This document shows positions 33,953-42,060 of a DNA stretch of 64,000 nt, one piece after another; the stretch's first letter is position 1; each line of letters begins with the position of its first letter. This stretch comes from CAVRJC01 sp963721435 (lineage in GTDB: Bacteria > Actinomycetota > Acidimicrobiia > IMCC26256 > DASPTH01), in the NCBI GenBank assembly GCA_963721435.1, contig CAVRJC010000006.1:62001-126000 (forward strand). The letters are read 5' to 3'. The notes under the pieces are model-generated. The model ran no database searches, was not told the DNA's origin, and was given only the letters and a program-made list of their open reading frames with translations. The position numbers were made by a program, and so were the translations under genes.

Positions 33953-34831
33953 GTGGGCAATCTGCACTGGACAGTCGGCGATGTCACGATCACACGCATC
34001 GTCGAGAGCGTGTCACCGGTACCACCGATCGGGCTGCTCCCGACGAGCACGCCGGAAGGCATCGAGCGCAATCTCTCGTGGTTGCGGCCCCACTTCGTCG
34101 ACGACGACGGCAACCTCGTGCTCTCGATCCACGCGCTCTGTGTGGAATCGCAGGGTCGCAAGATCGTCGTCGACACGTGCATCGGCAACGACCGCGTGAT
34201 CCCGGGCTACGAGATGCTGCAGGTCGACACACCGTTCCTCCAGAACCTCGTCGACGCGGGCTTCCCTCGCGAAGAGGTCGACTTCGTCATCTGCACGCAC
34301 CTGCACTTCGACCACGTGGGGTGGAACACGATGCTCGTCGACGGCGAATGGGTGCCCACGTTCCCGAACGCGCGCTACATCCTCTGCCGTGAGGAGTGGG
34401 AGCACTGGTCGACCGAAGGCGAGGTGAACTACGCGCTCACCCTCGACGACGCCGTGCGCGTCGTCGTCGATGCCGGGCTCGCCGATCTCGTGCCACCCGA
34501 CCACAAGGTCACCGACGACATCCGGCTCGAGCTCACGCCCGGCCACACTCCCGGTCACGTTGCCGTCCGCATCGAGTCGAACGGTGAGCAGGCGCTGATC
34601 ACGGGTGATCTCGCGCACCACCCGGTGCAGTTCGCCGAGCCGTCGTGGGCCGCGGTCCCCGACACCGACACCGCGCAGTCGGAGGCAACCCGGCGTCGCC
34701 TCCTCGCCGAGCACGCAAACACGAGCACGCTCGTGATCGGTACCCACTTCGCACCGCCGTGCGCCGGGTACCTCGTGACCGACGCCGACGGCTTCCGCTT
34801 CGATACCGAGTCGAACGGCCAGGAGGGCTGA
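33953..34831 (+). CDS. Metallo-beta-lactamase-fold hydrolase
   Basis: 292 residues. The zinc motif 'ICTHLHFDHVGWNTML' is a full H-x-H-x-D-H; 'LTPGHTPGHVAVRI' and 'LITGDLAHHPVQ' supply the other ligands, and 'VIGTHFAPPCAGYL' the final His. The layout fits AHL-lactonase/ester-hydrolase-type members. GTG 33953 uses a GGGGGAG ribosome site that overlaps the previous gene's stop. Confidence 0.88.
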   Translation: MGNLHWTVGDVTITRIVESVSPVPPIGLLPTSTPEGIERNLSWLRPHFVDDDGNLVLSIHALCVESQGRKIVVDTCIGNDRVIPGYEMLQVDTPFLQNLVDAGFPREEVDFVICTHLHFDHVGWNTMLVDGEWVPTFPNARYILCREEWEHWSTEGEVNYALTLDDAVRVVVDAGLADLVPPDHKVTDDIRLELTPGHTPGHVAVRIESNGEQALITGDLAHHPVQFAEPSWAAVPDTDTAQSEATRRRLLAEHANTSTLVIGTHFAPPCAGYLVTDADGFRFDTESNGQEG

Positions 34832-34832
34832 C

Positions 34833-35627
34833 GTGGCGAACCCGCCGAAGGAGTACCCGATTCGTGTCGGCAGCATGTTGTTCGTGCTCACCGACCCCGG
34901 TGTCGGTCACGAGGTGGAGTACAACCGCTGGTACGAGCGCGACCACATCTACGCCGGCTGCATGATCGGCCCGTGGTTCTTCGCCGGTGGTCGCTGGGTG
35001 GCCACGCGCGCGCTCAAGGACCTGCGCCTCGGAGAGGGCCTCAACGACTTCCCGATCGACGCGGGGTCGTACATGGTGCTGGTGTGGGTGCTCGAAGGGC
35101 ACCACGACGAGCTGCTCGACTGGGCAACCGACCAGGTGAACTGGCTGTACACCCACGACCGCGGCTTCGAGCATCGCACGCACATCGGCACGTCGATGTA
35201 CATGGACGGCTGGCGTATCTACCGCGACGACGATCCCGTCCCCTTGGAGCTCGCACTCGACCACCGCTACGCGGGCGCGGTGTCGCTGGTGATCGAACGT
35301 GAGGAAGACGTGACACAGGCCGAGCTCGACGAGTGGATGCAGCGCCACCTCGAGCAGTGGATGGCCGGTTCGCCGGTTGCAATCGTGGCGTCGTGGTTGC
35401 CGTCTCCGTTGAAGGAGGATGCGCCGTCGTTCGTGCCGCGTGACCCGAAACTCGATGTGCGCAGCATGCAGACGCACTTCCTCGAAGCCGACCCGAGCAC
35501 GTGCTGGGAGATGTACGAGCAGCTCGCGACCGATCTGTTGAACTCCGACCTCGGTCACGTCGCGTGGGCGGCGCCGTTCATCCCCACGGTCGTCGGCACC
35601 GACACCTACACCGACCAGCTCTGGTGA
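34833..35627 (+). CDS. Uncharacterised dimeric alpha/beta-barrel (EthD-like) protein
   Basis: 264 residues. 'LFVLTDPGVGHEVEYNRWYERDHIYAGCMIGPWFFAGGRWVATRALK' is the pattern of EthD/ferredoxin-like dimeric barrels, in which 'YNRWYERDH' forms the active-site helix. A second half ('DEWMQRHLEQWMAGSPVAIVASWLPSPL') looks like a diverged repeat, so the protein may be a fused dimer. GTG start with AGGAGG 7 nt upstream, 1 nt after the MBL gene. Relatives sit near aromatic and steroid catabolic genes. Function unknown. Confidence 0.7.
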   Translation: MANPPKEYPIRVGSMLFVLTDPGVGHEVEYNRWYERDHIYAGCMIGPWFFAGGRWVATRALKDLRLGEGLNDFPIDAGSYMVLVWVLEGHHDELLDWATDQVNWLYTHDRGFEHRTHIGTSMYMDGWRIYRDDDPVPLELALDHRYAGAVSLVIEREEDVTQAELDEWMQRHLEQWMAGSPVAIVASWLPSPLKEDAPSFVPRDPKLDVRSMQTHFLEADPSTCWEMYEQLATDLLNSDLGHVAWAAPFIPTVVGTDTYTDQLW

Positions 35628-35746
35628 ATTCCGCAACCCGGAGGTACGACAGCTACGACGAACGAAACCGCCGTGACGCCGCGTGGCGCCGAGCGTTCCT
35701 CCCGAGAGTCCGAACTGCAACGACGAATGCACGCCCGCCGAGGCGA

Positions 35747-35926
35747 TCAGAGCTCCGGGTCCATCAGCACGTCGGCGCTCACGACGTTCGCGTGCGCGGC
35801 GCGGTACATGCCGAAATCGTGGCGGTACTGCCACGCTTCACAGTCTTCGCCCAACTCGCAAAGCCCTTCGTGTTCCTCGAAGACGACCAACGTGCCGTAG
35901 CAGCGAAGTTCCGGATGGCCCATCAC
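35747..35926 (-). CDS. Small protein, 58-59 residues, family unknown
   Basis: A short minus-strand frame from GTG 35926 (or ATG 35923) to TGA 35747. It is acidic, with three Cys and several aromatic residues: 'GHPELRCYGTLVVFEE', 'LCELGEDCEAWQYRHD', ending 'SADVLMDPEL'. TAGCGT (35935-35940) sits 8 nt upstream, as for other leaderless genes. Codon use is mixed but mostly G/C-ending. It occupies an otherwise empty 445-bp gap between convergent and divergent neighbours. Confidence 0.45.
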   Translation of the reverse strand: MMGHPELRCYGTLVVFEEHEGLCELGEDCEAWQYRHDFGMYRAAHANVVSADVLMDPEL

Positions 35927-36060
35927 GCGTCGAGACGCTACAACCGGTCTCCTGCTCTCCGCATCCGCGAGCCAGAGCGGTGATCGATCACATCCGCCGG
36001 CGCAAGCCGAGGGCGAACGCCGCGACTGTGGCGGTTGCCACCCGACGAAATACGCCGTCG

Positions 36061-36066
36061 TAGGAT
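36061..36066 (+). promoter_or_regulatory. Leaderless -10 (TAGGAT) for the crotonase at 36073
   Basis: TAGGAT is followed by 6 nt and GTG 36073. There is no ribosome-binding sequence. Confidence 0.55.
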
Positions 36067-36072
36067 GCGCGC

Positions 36073-36852
36073 GTGACGGACTCCAGCATCCTGCTCGTCG
36101 ACATCACCGACCGCGTGGCGGTGGTGACGCTCAACCGCCCGGAGCGGCGCAACGCGTTCACGTGGGAGCTGGTGCTGCTCCTCGGTGACACGATGCGCGC
36201 TCTCGATGCCGACGACGACGTCGACGTGATCATCCTCACCGGTGCCGATCCTGCATTCTGCGCGGGTGTCGACCTCAAGGAAGCGGGGAGCGACGGTGGC
36301 GTGTTCGCGCACGCGCACGAGCTCCCGACGCGCGGGTTGTTCGACGACACCGAGAAGCCGGTGATCGGTGCGATCAACGGTGCGACCGCGACCGGCGGGC
36401 TGGAGCTCGCCCTCACGTGTGACTTCCTCATCGCGTCGGAGCACGCCCGCTTTGCCGACACGCATTCGCGCGTCGGCGTGCAACCGGGTGGCGGCGTGAC
36501 GGTCAGGTTGGCGCGCTGGGTCGGCGTGCCGCGGGCGAAGCAGATGAGCATCACCGGCAACTACCTCGATGCGGAGACCGCGCTCGCGTGGGGCCTGGTG
36601 AACGAGGTCGTCCCGCACGACGAGCTGCTGTCGCGCTGCCGCGCGATTGCCGCCGACATCGTGGGGAACGACCAGCGGGGGCTGCGACGCATCCTGCAGA
36701 CCTACGACCTCGGAGGCGGCGCCACCGAGGAGCACGCGTGGGAGATCGAGCGCGCGGTGAGCTTCCAGTGGTTCGTGGCGGGCGTGGATCCCGCCGACGT
36801 CGAAGCCCGGCGCACCGGCGTGGTCGAGCGCGGCCGCAGCCAGCAGGGCTGA
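36073..36852 (+). CDS. Enoyl-CoA hydratase/isomerase family protein
   Basis: 259 residues. 'LNRPERRNAFT', 'TGADPAFCAGVDLKEAG' and 'INGATATGGLELALTCDFLIASEHARFADTH' are crotonase signatures. At the usual catalytic Glu site it reads 'VGVQPGGGVTVRLARWVG', with no Glu, so hydratase activity is uncertain. The GTG start is set by the leaderless -10. It is followed after one codon by the LLM oxidoreductase in the same frame. Confidence 0.85.
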   Translation: MTDSSILLVDITDRVAVVTLNRPERRNAFTWELVLLLGDTMRALDADDDVDVIILTGADPAFCAGVDLKEAGSDGGVFAHAHELPTRGLFDDTEKPVIGAINGATATGGLELALTCDFLIASEHARFADTHSRVGVQPGGGVTVRLARWVGVPRAKQMSITGNYLDAETALAWGLVNEVVPHDELLSRCRAIAADIVGNDQRGLRRILQTYDLGGGATEEHAWEIERAVSFQWFVAGVDPADVEARRTGVVERGRSQQG

Positions 36853-36855
36853 CGG

Positions 36856-37875
36856 TTGCTGGTCGATCAGGGGAGCGTCGGACGCGAGACCGTCGACGTG
36901 CGCGAGAGCGCGCGGCACGCCGAGTCGGTCGGGTACAACACCTTCTTCTACGCGGAGACGAAGCACGACCCGTTCCTCCCGCTCGTGCTCGCCGCCGAGC
37001 ACACCGAGCGCATCCGGCTGGGCACCGGCATCGCGCTGGCCTTCGCACGCAGCCCGATGACGCTCGCGGCGTCGGCGAACGACGTGCAGCAATTCTCGGA
37101 TGGGCGATTGCTGCTCGGGCTCGGGTCCCAGATCAAGCCGCACATCACCCGGCGGTTCAGCATGCCGTGGTCTCGCCCGGCGGCCCGCATGCGGGAGTAC
37201 GTGCTCGCGTTGCACGCGATCTGGGACGCGTGGAACAACGAGACCAAGCTCGACTTCCGCGGCGAGTTCTACTCGCACACGTTGATGACGCCGTTCTTCG
37301 CGCCCGACCCCAACCCGTTCGGGAAGCCCAAGGTGATGCTCGCGGGGGTCGGGGAGCGCATGAGCGAAGTGGTCGGTGAGGTCGCCGACGGCTTCCTCGG
37401 TCACTCGCTCACCACCGTCCGGTACCTCGACGACGTGATCCTGCCCGCGGTCGCACGCGGCCGAGCGAAGAGCGGCCGCCGCGCCGACGATTTCGAGGCG
37501 AGCGGTCAGCTGATTGTGATCACCGGTCGGGACGACGCCGAGATGGCGGCCGTCGCCGAGACCGCGCGGAGCTCGATCGCGTTCTACCTGTCGACGCCGG
37601 CATACCGGGGCATGCTCGAGGTGTTCGGGTGGGGCGACCGCCAGGACGAGCTCACGCGACTGTCGAAGCAGGGCGAGTGGGACGCGATGACGAGGCTCGT
37701 CGACGACGAGATGCTCGACACGTTCACCATCTGGGCCGAGCCCGACGCAGTCGCGGCCAAGGTCGTCGCGCGGTTCGGGGGCCGTTACGACCGTGTTAGC
37801 TTCACGCCCGACATGGGCGTGCCGCCTGAGATCTTCGACGAAATCGCGCGGCAACTCGCGGCCCAGGCGGAGTAG
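36856..37875 (+). CDS. LLM-class F420-type oxidoreductase
   Basis: 339 residues with TTG start. A stop lies only two codons upstream in frame, so no longer start is possible. 'ESARHAESVGYNTFFYAETKHDPFLPLVLAAEHTERIRLGTGIALAFARSPMTLAASANDVQQFSDGRLLLGLGSQ' is the luciferase-like barrel, and 'KVMLAGVGERMSEVVGEVADGFLGHSL' is the C-terminal cofactor region. It is coupled to the crotonase (3 nt gap). F420 use is inferred. Confidence 0.85.
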   Translation: MLVDQGSVGRETVDVRESARHAESVGYNTFFYAETKHDPFLPLVLAAEHTERIRLGTGIALAFARSPMTLAASANDVQQFSDGRLLLGLGSQIKPHITRRFSMPWSRPAARMREYVLALHAIWDAWNNETKLDFRGEFYSHTLMTPFFAPDPNPFGKPKVMLAGVGERMSEVVGEVADGFLGHSLTTVRYLDDVILPAVARGRAKSGRRADDFEASGQLIVITGRDDAEMAAVAETARSSIAFYLSTPAYRGMLEVFGWGDRQDELTRLSKQGEWDAMTRLVDDEMLDTFTIWAEPDAVAAKVVARFGGRYDRVSFTPDMGVPPEIFDEIARQLAAQAE

Positions 37876-37887
37876 GGGGAATCGGCG

Positions 37888-40800
37888 TTGCCGTCGACCG
37901 TCGTCGCAACGGTGCTCTTCACTGACCTCGTCGGGTCGACCGCGCTGTCGACGTCGCTGAGCGCGGAGGCGGCCGAAGACCTTCGGCAGACGCACTTCGC
38001 GCTCCTCCGCAGCGCGATCCAGGCGACTGGCGGGATCGAGGTCAAGAACCTGGGCGACGGCCTGATGGTGTCGTTCACGAGCCCGAGCCGTGCCATCGCC
38101 TGCGCGGTCGGTATCCAGCAGGGCGTCGACAACCACAACCGCCGCGCCGCGCAGCCGCTCGCGATCCGGGTTGGCGTGAGCGCGGGCGAGGTGACCGAAG
38201 ACGATGGTGACTACTTCGGCGATCCTGTCGTCGAGGCGGCGCGCCTGTGCGCGGCGGCCGACGGAGGCCAGATCCTCGCGGCCGAGGTGGTGCGCGCGAT
38301 GGTCGGCCGCCACGCGACCCAGACCTTCGTCGAGATGGGACCGCTCGACCTGAAGGGGCTCCCGCACCCGGTGGACGCAGTCGAGGTCGTGTGGGAGCCG
38401 GAGGTCCTGCCCGGGACGGTGCCGCTGCCGTCGCGGCTCCTCGCGGCGGCGAACGACGCGGTCTTCGGGTTCGTCGGCCGCGCCGAGGAGCTCACGGAGG
38501 TCGACGACGCGCTGAAGTCGGCGATGGCCGACCGCCAGGCGCGGACGGTGCTGATCGCAGGAGAGGCGGGGATCGGCAAGACCGCGCTGGTTGCGCAGGT
38601 CGCGCGGGGCGCGCACGCCCGCGGCGTGACCGTGCTCCTCGGGCGTTGCACCGAAGAGCTCCTCGTGCCCTACCAACCGTGGATCGAAGTGATGGGTCAC
38701 CTCCTCGAGCACCGCCCCGAGCTCATGGAGTCGGTGTCGCCCGCGCACCGAGCCGCGCTCACGCGGTTCCTGCCCAGTCTGCGCGACGGCGCGGGTCCCG
38801 ACGTCGACGCCGAGACCGAGCGCCTGGTGCTCTTCGAGGCGCTGGTCCGCGTCCTCGAGCTGTCGGCCGGCGACGGGACGACGCTCGTCGTGCTCGACGA
38901 CATGCACTGGTCGGATGCCGCGAGCGTGCAGGCGCTGCGTCATGTCGTCGCCGCCTCATCTGCCCTCCCCGTCGTGCTCGTGTGCACGTACCGCGACACC
39001 GACCTCGCGCGCGGCGACTCGTTGACCGCGCTCCTTGCCGACTTCCACCGTGAGCCACGCGTGAGCAGGCGGCGACTCGTGGGGCTCGACGACCAGGAGC
39101 TCACGGAGTACGTGTCGGCCGCCGCGGGCCACGAGCTCGACGAGAACGGGATCGGCCTCGCCCACGCGCTCTACCGGGAGACCGGCGGCAACCCGTTCTT
39201 CACCGGGGAGCTCCTGCGCCACCTGTACAACTCGGATGCGATCTACCTCAATGAGGGCGGACGGTGGGTGCTGCGCGGCGAGCTCGCCGATCTCGACCTG
39301 CCGGAGAGCGTCCGCGACGTCGTGGCTCGTCGCGTCGAGCGCCTCGGGCCGGACGCGGCGCGGATCCTCGGGCTCGCAGCCGTCATCGGGCGCGAGTTCG
39401 ACGTCGACGTCCTCTCCGAAGTCGCGGAGCTCCCCGAGGACCCGCTGATCGACCTGCTCGACGCCGCGAGCGCGGCTGCGATCGTCACCGAGACCGACGT
39501 CCCCCTCCGGTACCGCTTCACCCATGCGCTGATCCAGCACGGCCTCTACCAGGACCTCGGCGCGGCGCGGCGCCAGCGTGCCCACCTCCGGGTCGCGCAG
39601 GTTCTGGAGGAGGGAGTGACGGGAGCCTCGGCGGCCGAGCTGGCGCGGCACTGGGTCGCCGCCACCCGGCCCGCCGACCTCGAGACCGCGCTCAAGCACG
39701 TCGAGGCGGCCGGCGACGACGCGCTCCGCGCGCTCGCGCCCGAGGACGCCATCCGGTGGTACCGCCAGGCCCTCGACCTCGTGGACCGGCAGGGGACGGC
39801 CGACCCCGAGCGCGAGGGCCGGCTCCTCGTCGGCCTCGGCACCGCGCAGCGCCACCTCGGTGACCCGGAGGCGCGCGCGACGCTGCTCGACGCGGGGCGG
39901 TTGGCGCAGGACGTGGGCGACGTCGACCTGTTGTGCGCGGCCGCGCTCGCATGCGTACGCGGCGGTGGGGCGGCCGCGCTCGCGGACCAGGAGCGGCTGG
40001 GGCTCATCGAGGCCGCGATCGCGGCCGCGAGTGAGGACGATCTCGCGCGCCGAGCCCGGCTCCTCGGTGCGGCGATCGAAGTGATGAACGTCAACGACGC
40101 CGACGCCCTCTTCGCGCGCGCCGGCGAGGCCATCGCCCTGGCCGAGGCGTCGGGCGACCCGCGTGCGTTGCTCGCGGTGCTGTGCTCCACGTACGCGGCC
40201 CGCTCGTGGCCCGAGACGCGGGCGCAACGGCGAACGGACGTCGCGCGCGGGATGGAGTTGGCCGACGCGCTCGGCGATCCGCTCGTACAGGCGCAGATGC
40301 GGGTGAGCGCGTGGCACGTGTACCTCGAATCGGCGGAGCTGGACGCGGCCGACGAGGCCCTGGCCGGTGTCACCAGGTTGGCCGACGAGACCGGGGTGGT
40401 TTACCTGAAGTGGGTGAGCGCGATGCTGCGCTCGCTCCGGGCGCTGCTGCGGGGCGACCTTGCCGAGTCGGAGCGGCTGTCCGAAGAGGCCCTCGAGATC
40501 GGCAGCGCGTCGGGTCAGCCCGAGGCGCTGGGCGTCTACGGCGGCCAGCTCATGGAGATCCGCCAGCAGCAGGATCGCCAGGACGAGATCCTCGAGGCGT
40601 TCGCGCAGGTCGCGGCCGAGAACCCCGGCATCCCGACGCTGGACGTGTGCCTCGGGGGGTTGCTGTGCATGCACGGCCGGGGCGAGGAGGGCCGTCGCCT
40701 GATCGAGGCATGGTCGCCGGACCGGTTCGTACGCCTCCCCATGGGCACGCAGTGGACGCCGGGGATGGTGTACGCCGCCGACGCCGCCGCGTCGTTGGAG

Positions 40801-41166
40801 GACGCCGAGCTCGGCGCCACGGTCCTCGACCTCCTCACCCCGTTCGAGGACGAGGTGGCCGCCCCGATGGCGACGGCGCCCGGCGCAGTCGCCCGGCCGA
40901 TGGGCCGGGTCGCGGCCATGCTCGGCCGCCACGACGATGCCGACCGGTGGTTCGCGCTCGCGCTCGACCTGCACGCGCGGCTGGAGGCCCCGTACCTGAT
41001 CGCGCGGACGGAGCTGGAGTGGGCCGAGTGCCTCATTGCGCGCGGTGTACCGATGAGCGACCCGCGCGTCGGTCCCGCGCTCGAGCGCACGCGCGAGACC
41101 GCCGTGACGTACGGCTACCCGGGCCTGGAGCGCCGCGCCGCGGCGTTGCTCGACGGTGGTTCCTGA
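37888..41166 (+). CDS. Class III nucleotide cyclase fused to AAA/NACHT-like ATPase and TPR region
   Basis: 1092 residues with TTG start and AGGGGGA 7 nt upstream. Residues 1-170 form a cyclase homology domain: metal Asp in 'VLFTDLVGSTA' and in 'KNLGDGLMVSF'. In the later helix it reads 'DYFGDPVVEAARLC', with Glu at the transition-state Asn position but the Arg kept. An ATPase follows from about residue 190: Walker A 'IAGEAGIGKTALV', Walker B 'TLVVLDDMHWSD'. The last 500 residues are helical, TPR-like. No LuxR DNA-binding end is present. It is probably a cytoplasmic signalling protein; cyclase activity is uncertain. Confidence 0.88.
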   Translation: MPSTVVATVLFTDLVGSTALSTSLSAEAAEDLRQTHFALLRSAIQATGGIEVKNLGDGLMVSFTSPSRAIACAVGIQQGVDNHNRRAAQPLAIRVGVSAGEVTEDDGDYFGDPVVEAARLCAAADGGQILAAEVVRAMVGRHATQTFVEMGPLDLKGLPHPVDAVEVVWEPEVLPGTVPLPSRLLAAANDAVFGFVGRAEELTEVDDALKSAMADRQARTVLIAGEAGIGKTALVAQVARGAHARGVTVLLGRCTEELLVPYQPWIEVMGHLLEHRPELMESVSPAHRAALTRFLPSLRDGAGPDVDAETERLVLFEALVRVLELSAGDGTTLVVLDDMHWSDAASVQALRHVVAASSALPVVLVCTYRDTDLARGDSLTALLADFHREPRVSRRRLVGLDDQELTEYVSAAAGHELDENGIGLAHALYRETGGNPFFTGELLRHLYNSDAIYLNEGGRWVLRGELADLDLPESVRDVVARRVERLGPDAARILGLAAVIGREFDVDVLSEVAELPEDPLIDLLDAASAAAIVTETDVPLRYRFTHALIQHGLYQDLGAARRQRAHLRVAQVLEEGVTGASAAELARHWVAATRPADLETALKHVEAAGDDALRALAPEDAIRWYRQALDLVDRQGTADPEREGRLLVGLGTAQRHLGDPEARATLLDAGRLAQDVGDVDLLCAAALACVRGGGAAALADQERLGLIEAAIAAASEDDLARRARLLGAAIEVMNVNDADALFARAGEAIALAEASGDPRALLAVLCSTYAARSWPETRAQRRTDVARGMELADALGDPLVQAQMRVSAWHVYLESAELDAADEALAGVTRLADETGVVYLKWVSAMLRSLRALLRGDLAESERLSEEALEIGSASGQPEALGVYGGQLMEIRQQQDRQDEILEAFAQVAAENPGIPTLDVCLGGLLCMHGRGEEGRRLIEAWSPDRFVRLPMGTQWTPGMVYAADAAASLEDAELGATVLDLLTPFEDEVAAPMATAPGAVARPMGRVAAMLGRHDDADRWFALALDLHARLEAPYLIARTELEWAECLIARGVPMSDPRVGPALERTRETAVTYGYPGLERRAAALLDGGS

Positions 41167-41180
41167 ACGCGAACGACGCG

Positions 41181-41981
41181 CTACGAATTCCGGAGCAGGA
41201 ACGCGCGCACCGCGGCGACGTAGTCGTCGTACGCCTCGCGGCGCACGTTGTGGCCCGCCTCGTCGAATGTGACGACCTCGAGCGCGGGGTACAGCTCCCG
41301 GGCCTCCGCCGCGGTCGCGGGCGACACGATGCGGCCGCGTGTCACGTTGCCGCCGCGGACGAGCAGGACGGGGCACTCGAACTTCTTGACCGGGTCGCTC
41401 CACGGCGGGCGTTGCTGCGTGAACCGCTTGGTCCAGCTGTCGGGAGGCCGGAACTGGGTCTTTGCCTCCGCCCACGCGTCGAACTCGTCCGGGTGCCACA
41501 TCGGATTGAACTTCCGGCCGCGGGCCGCGATCTCGTCCTTCGTGCCGTCGAGCATCGCCAGGAACGATTTCTGCATGCGGGCGCGGGTCTCCCAGTCGGC
41601 TTCCGTCGCCTCGGGCATCCACGGTGGGTCCTCGAGCACCGCGGCGCGGAAGAGATCCGGGCGTGCTGCGATCGCCACCGCAACCGCCGAAGCCCCCATC
41701 GAGTGCCCCAGCGCCGCCGGGTGCTCGATCCCGAGCGCCTCGACCAGCGCGATGAGGTCGGTGCCGCCGTCGCCCCACTCCTCGGACGCCTCCGACAGCC
41801 CGTGGCTCCGGGCGTCGTAGGCGATCAGCTCGAAGTCGCGCTCGAGCGCCTCGGCGACGCGATTCCAGCACGGCCCGCTGTCCATCGACCCGTGAGCGAG
41901 CACCACCGGCGGCCCCTGGCCGCGTCGGTAATGGTGGATCCGCATTCCGTCGATGATGACGTCGCCCTCAGCCCACGCCAT
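41181..41981 (-). CDS. Alpha/beta-hydrolase
   Basis: 266 residues. 'VVLAHGSMDSGPCWNRVAEALE' is the oxyanion region, 'ALGHSMGASAVAVAIAARP' the nucleophile elbow (G-H-S-M-G), and 'TFDEAGHNVRREAYDDYVAAVRAFL' carries the catalytic His. The acid is probably the Asp or Glu before it. ATG 41981 has GGAG 5 nt upstream. The start is preceded by two copies of a 17-bp unit that carry their own ATG. Substrate unknown. Confidence 0.85.
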   Translation of the reverse strand: MAWAEGDVIIDGMRIHHYRRGQGPPVVLAHGSMDSGPCWNRVAEALERDFELIAYDARSHGLSEASEEWGDGGTDLIALVEALGIEHPAALGHSMGASAVAVAIAARPDLFRAAVLEDPPWMPEATEADWETRARMQKSFLAMLDGTKDEIAARGRKFNPMWHPDEFDAWAEAKTQFRPPDSWTKRFTQQRPPWSDPVKKFECPVLLVRGGNVTRGRIVSPATAAEARELYPALEVVTFDEAGHNVRREAYDDYVAAVRAFLLRNS

Positions 41982-41984
41982 TGT

Positions 41985-42014
41985 CACTCCAGGTCATGCT
42001 GCACTCCAGGTCAT
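41985..42014 (-). repeat. 17-bp repeat (1.8 copies) of an ATG plus ribosome-site unit before the esterase
   Basis: On the minus strand ATGACCTGGAGTG occurs at 42014-42002 and again at 41997-41985, 17 nt apart. The first copy opens a six-codon frame whose TGA overlaps the second ATG (ATGA). The GGAG of the second copy serves the real ATG at 41981. The core ATGACCTGGAG is the same as in the repeats at 61475-61520. Confidence 0.7.
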
Positions 42015-42060
42015 CGGAAAAGTCTGGCCGCCGTGATCATGACGCGGCAAGACTGCGCGT

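Noticed and set aside
35938..38943. Open minus-strand frame of 1001 codons
   Set aside because: Antisense to the crotonase, LLM oxidoreductase and cyclase-ATPase; its translation is Arg/Val/Asp-rich shadow text with no family motif, typical of very GC-rich DNA.
38956..41871. Open minus-strand frame of 971 codons
   Set aside because: Antisense to the cyclase-ATPase and out of phase with the esterase; no motif.
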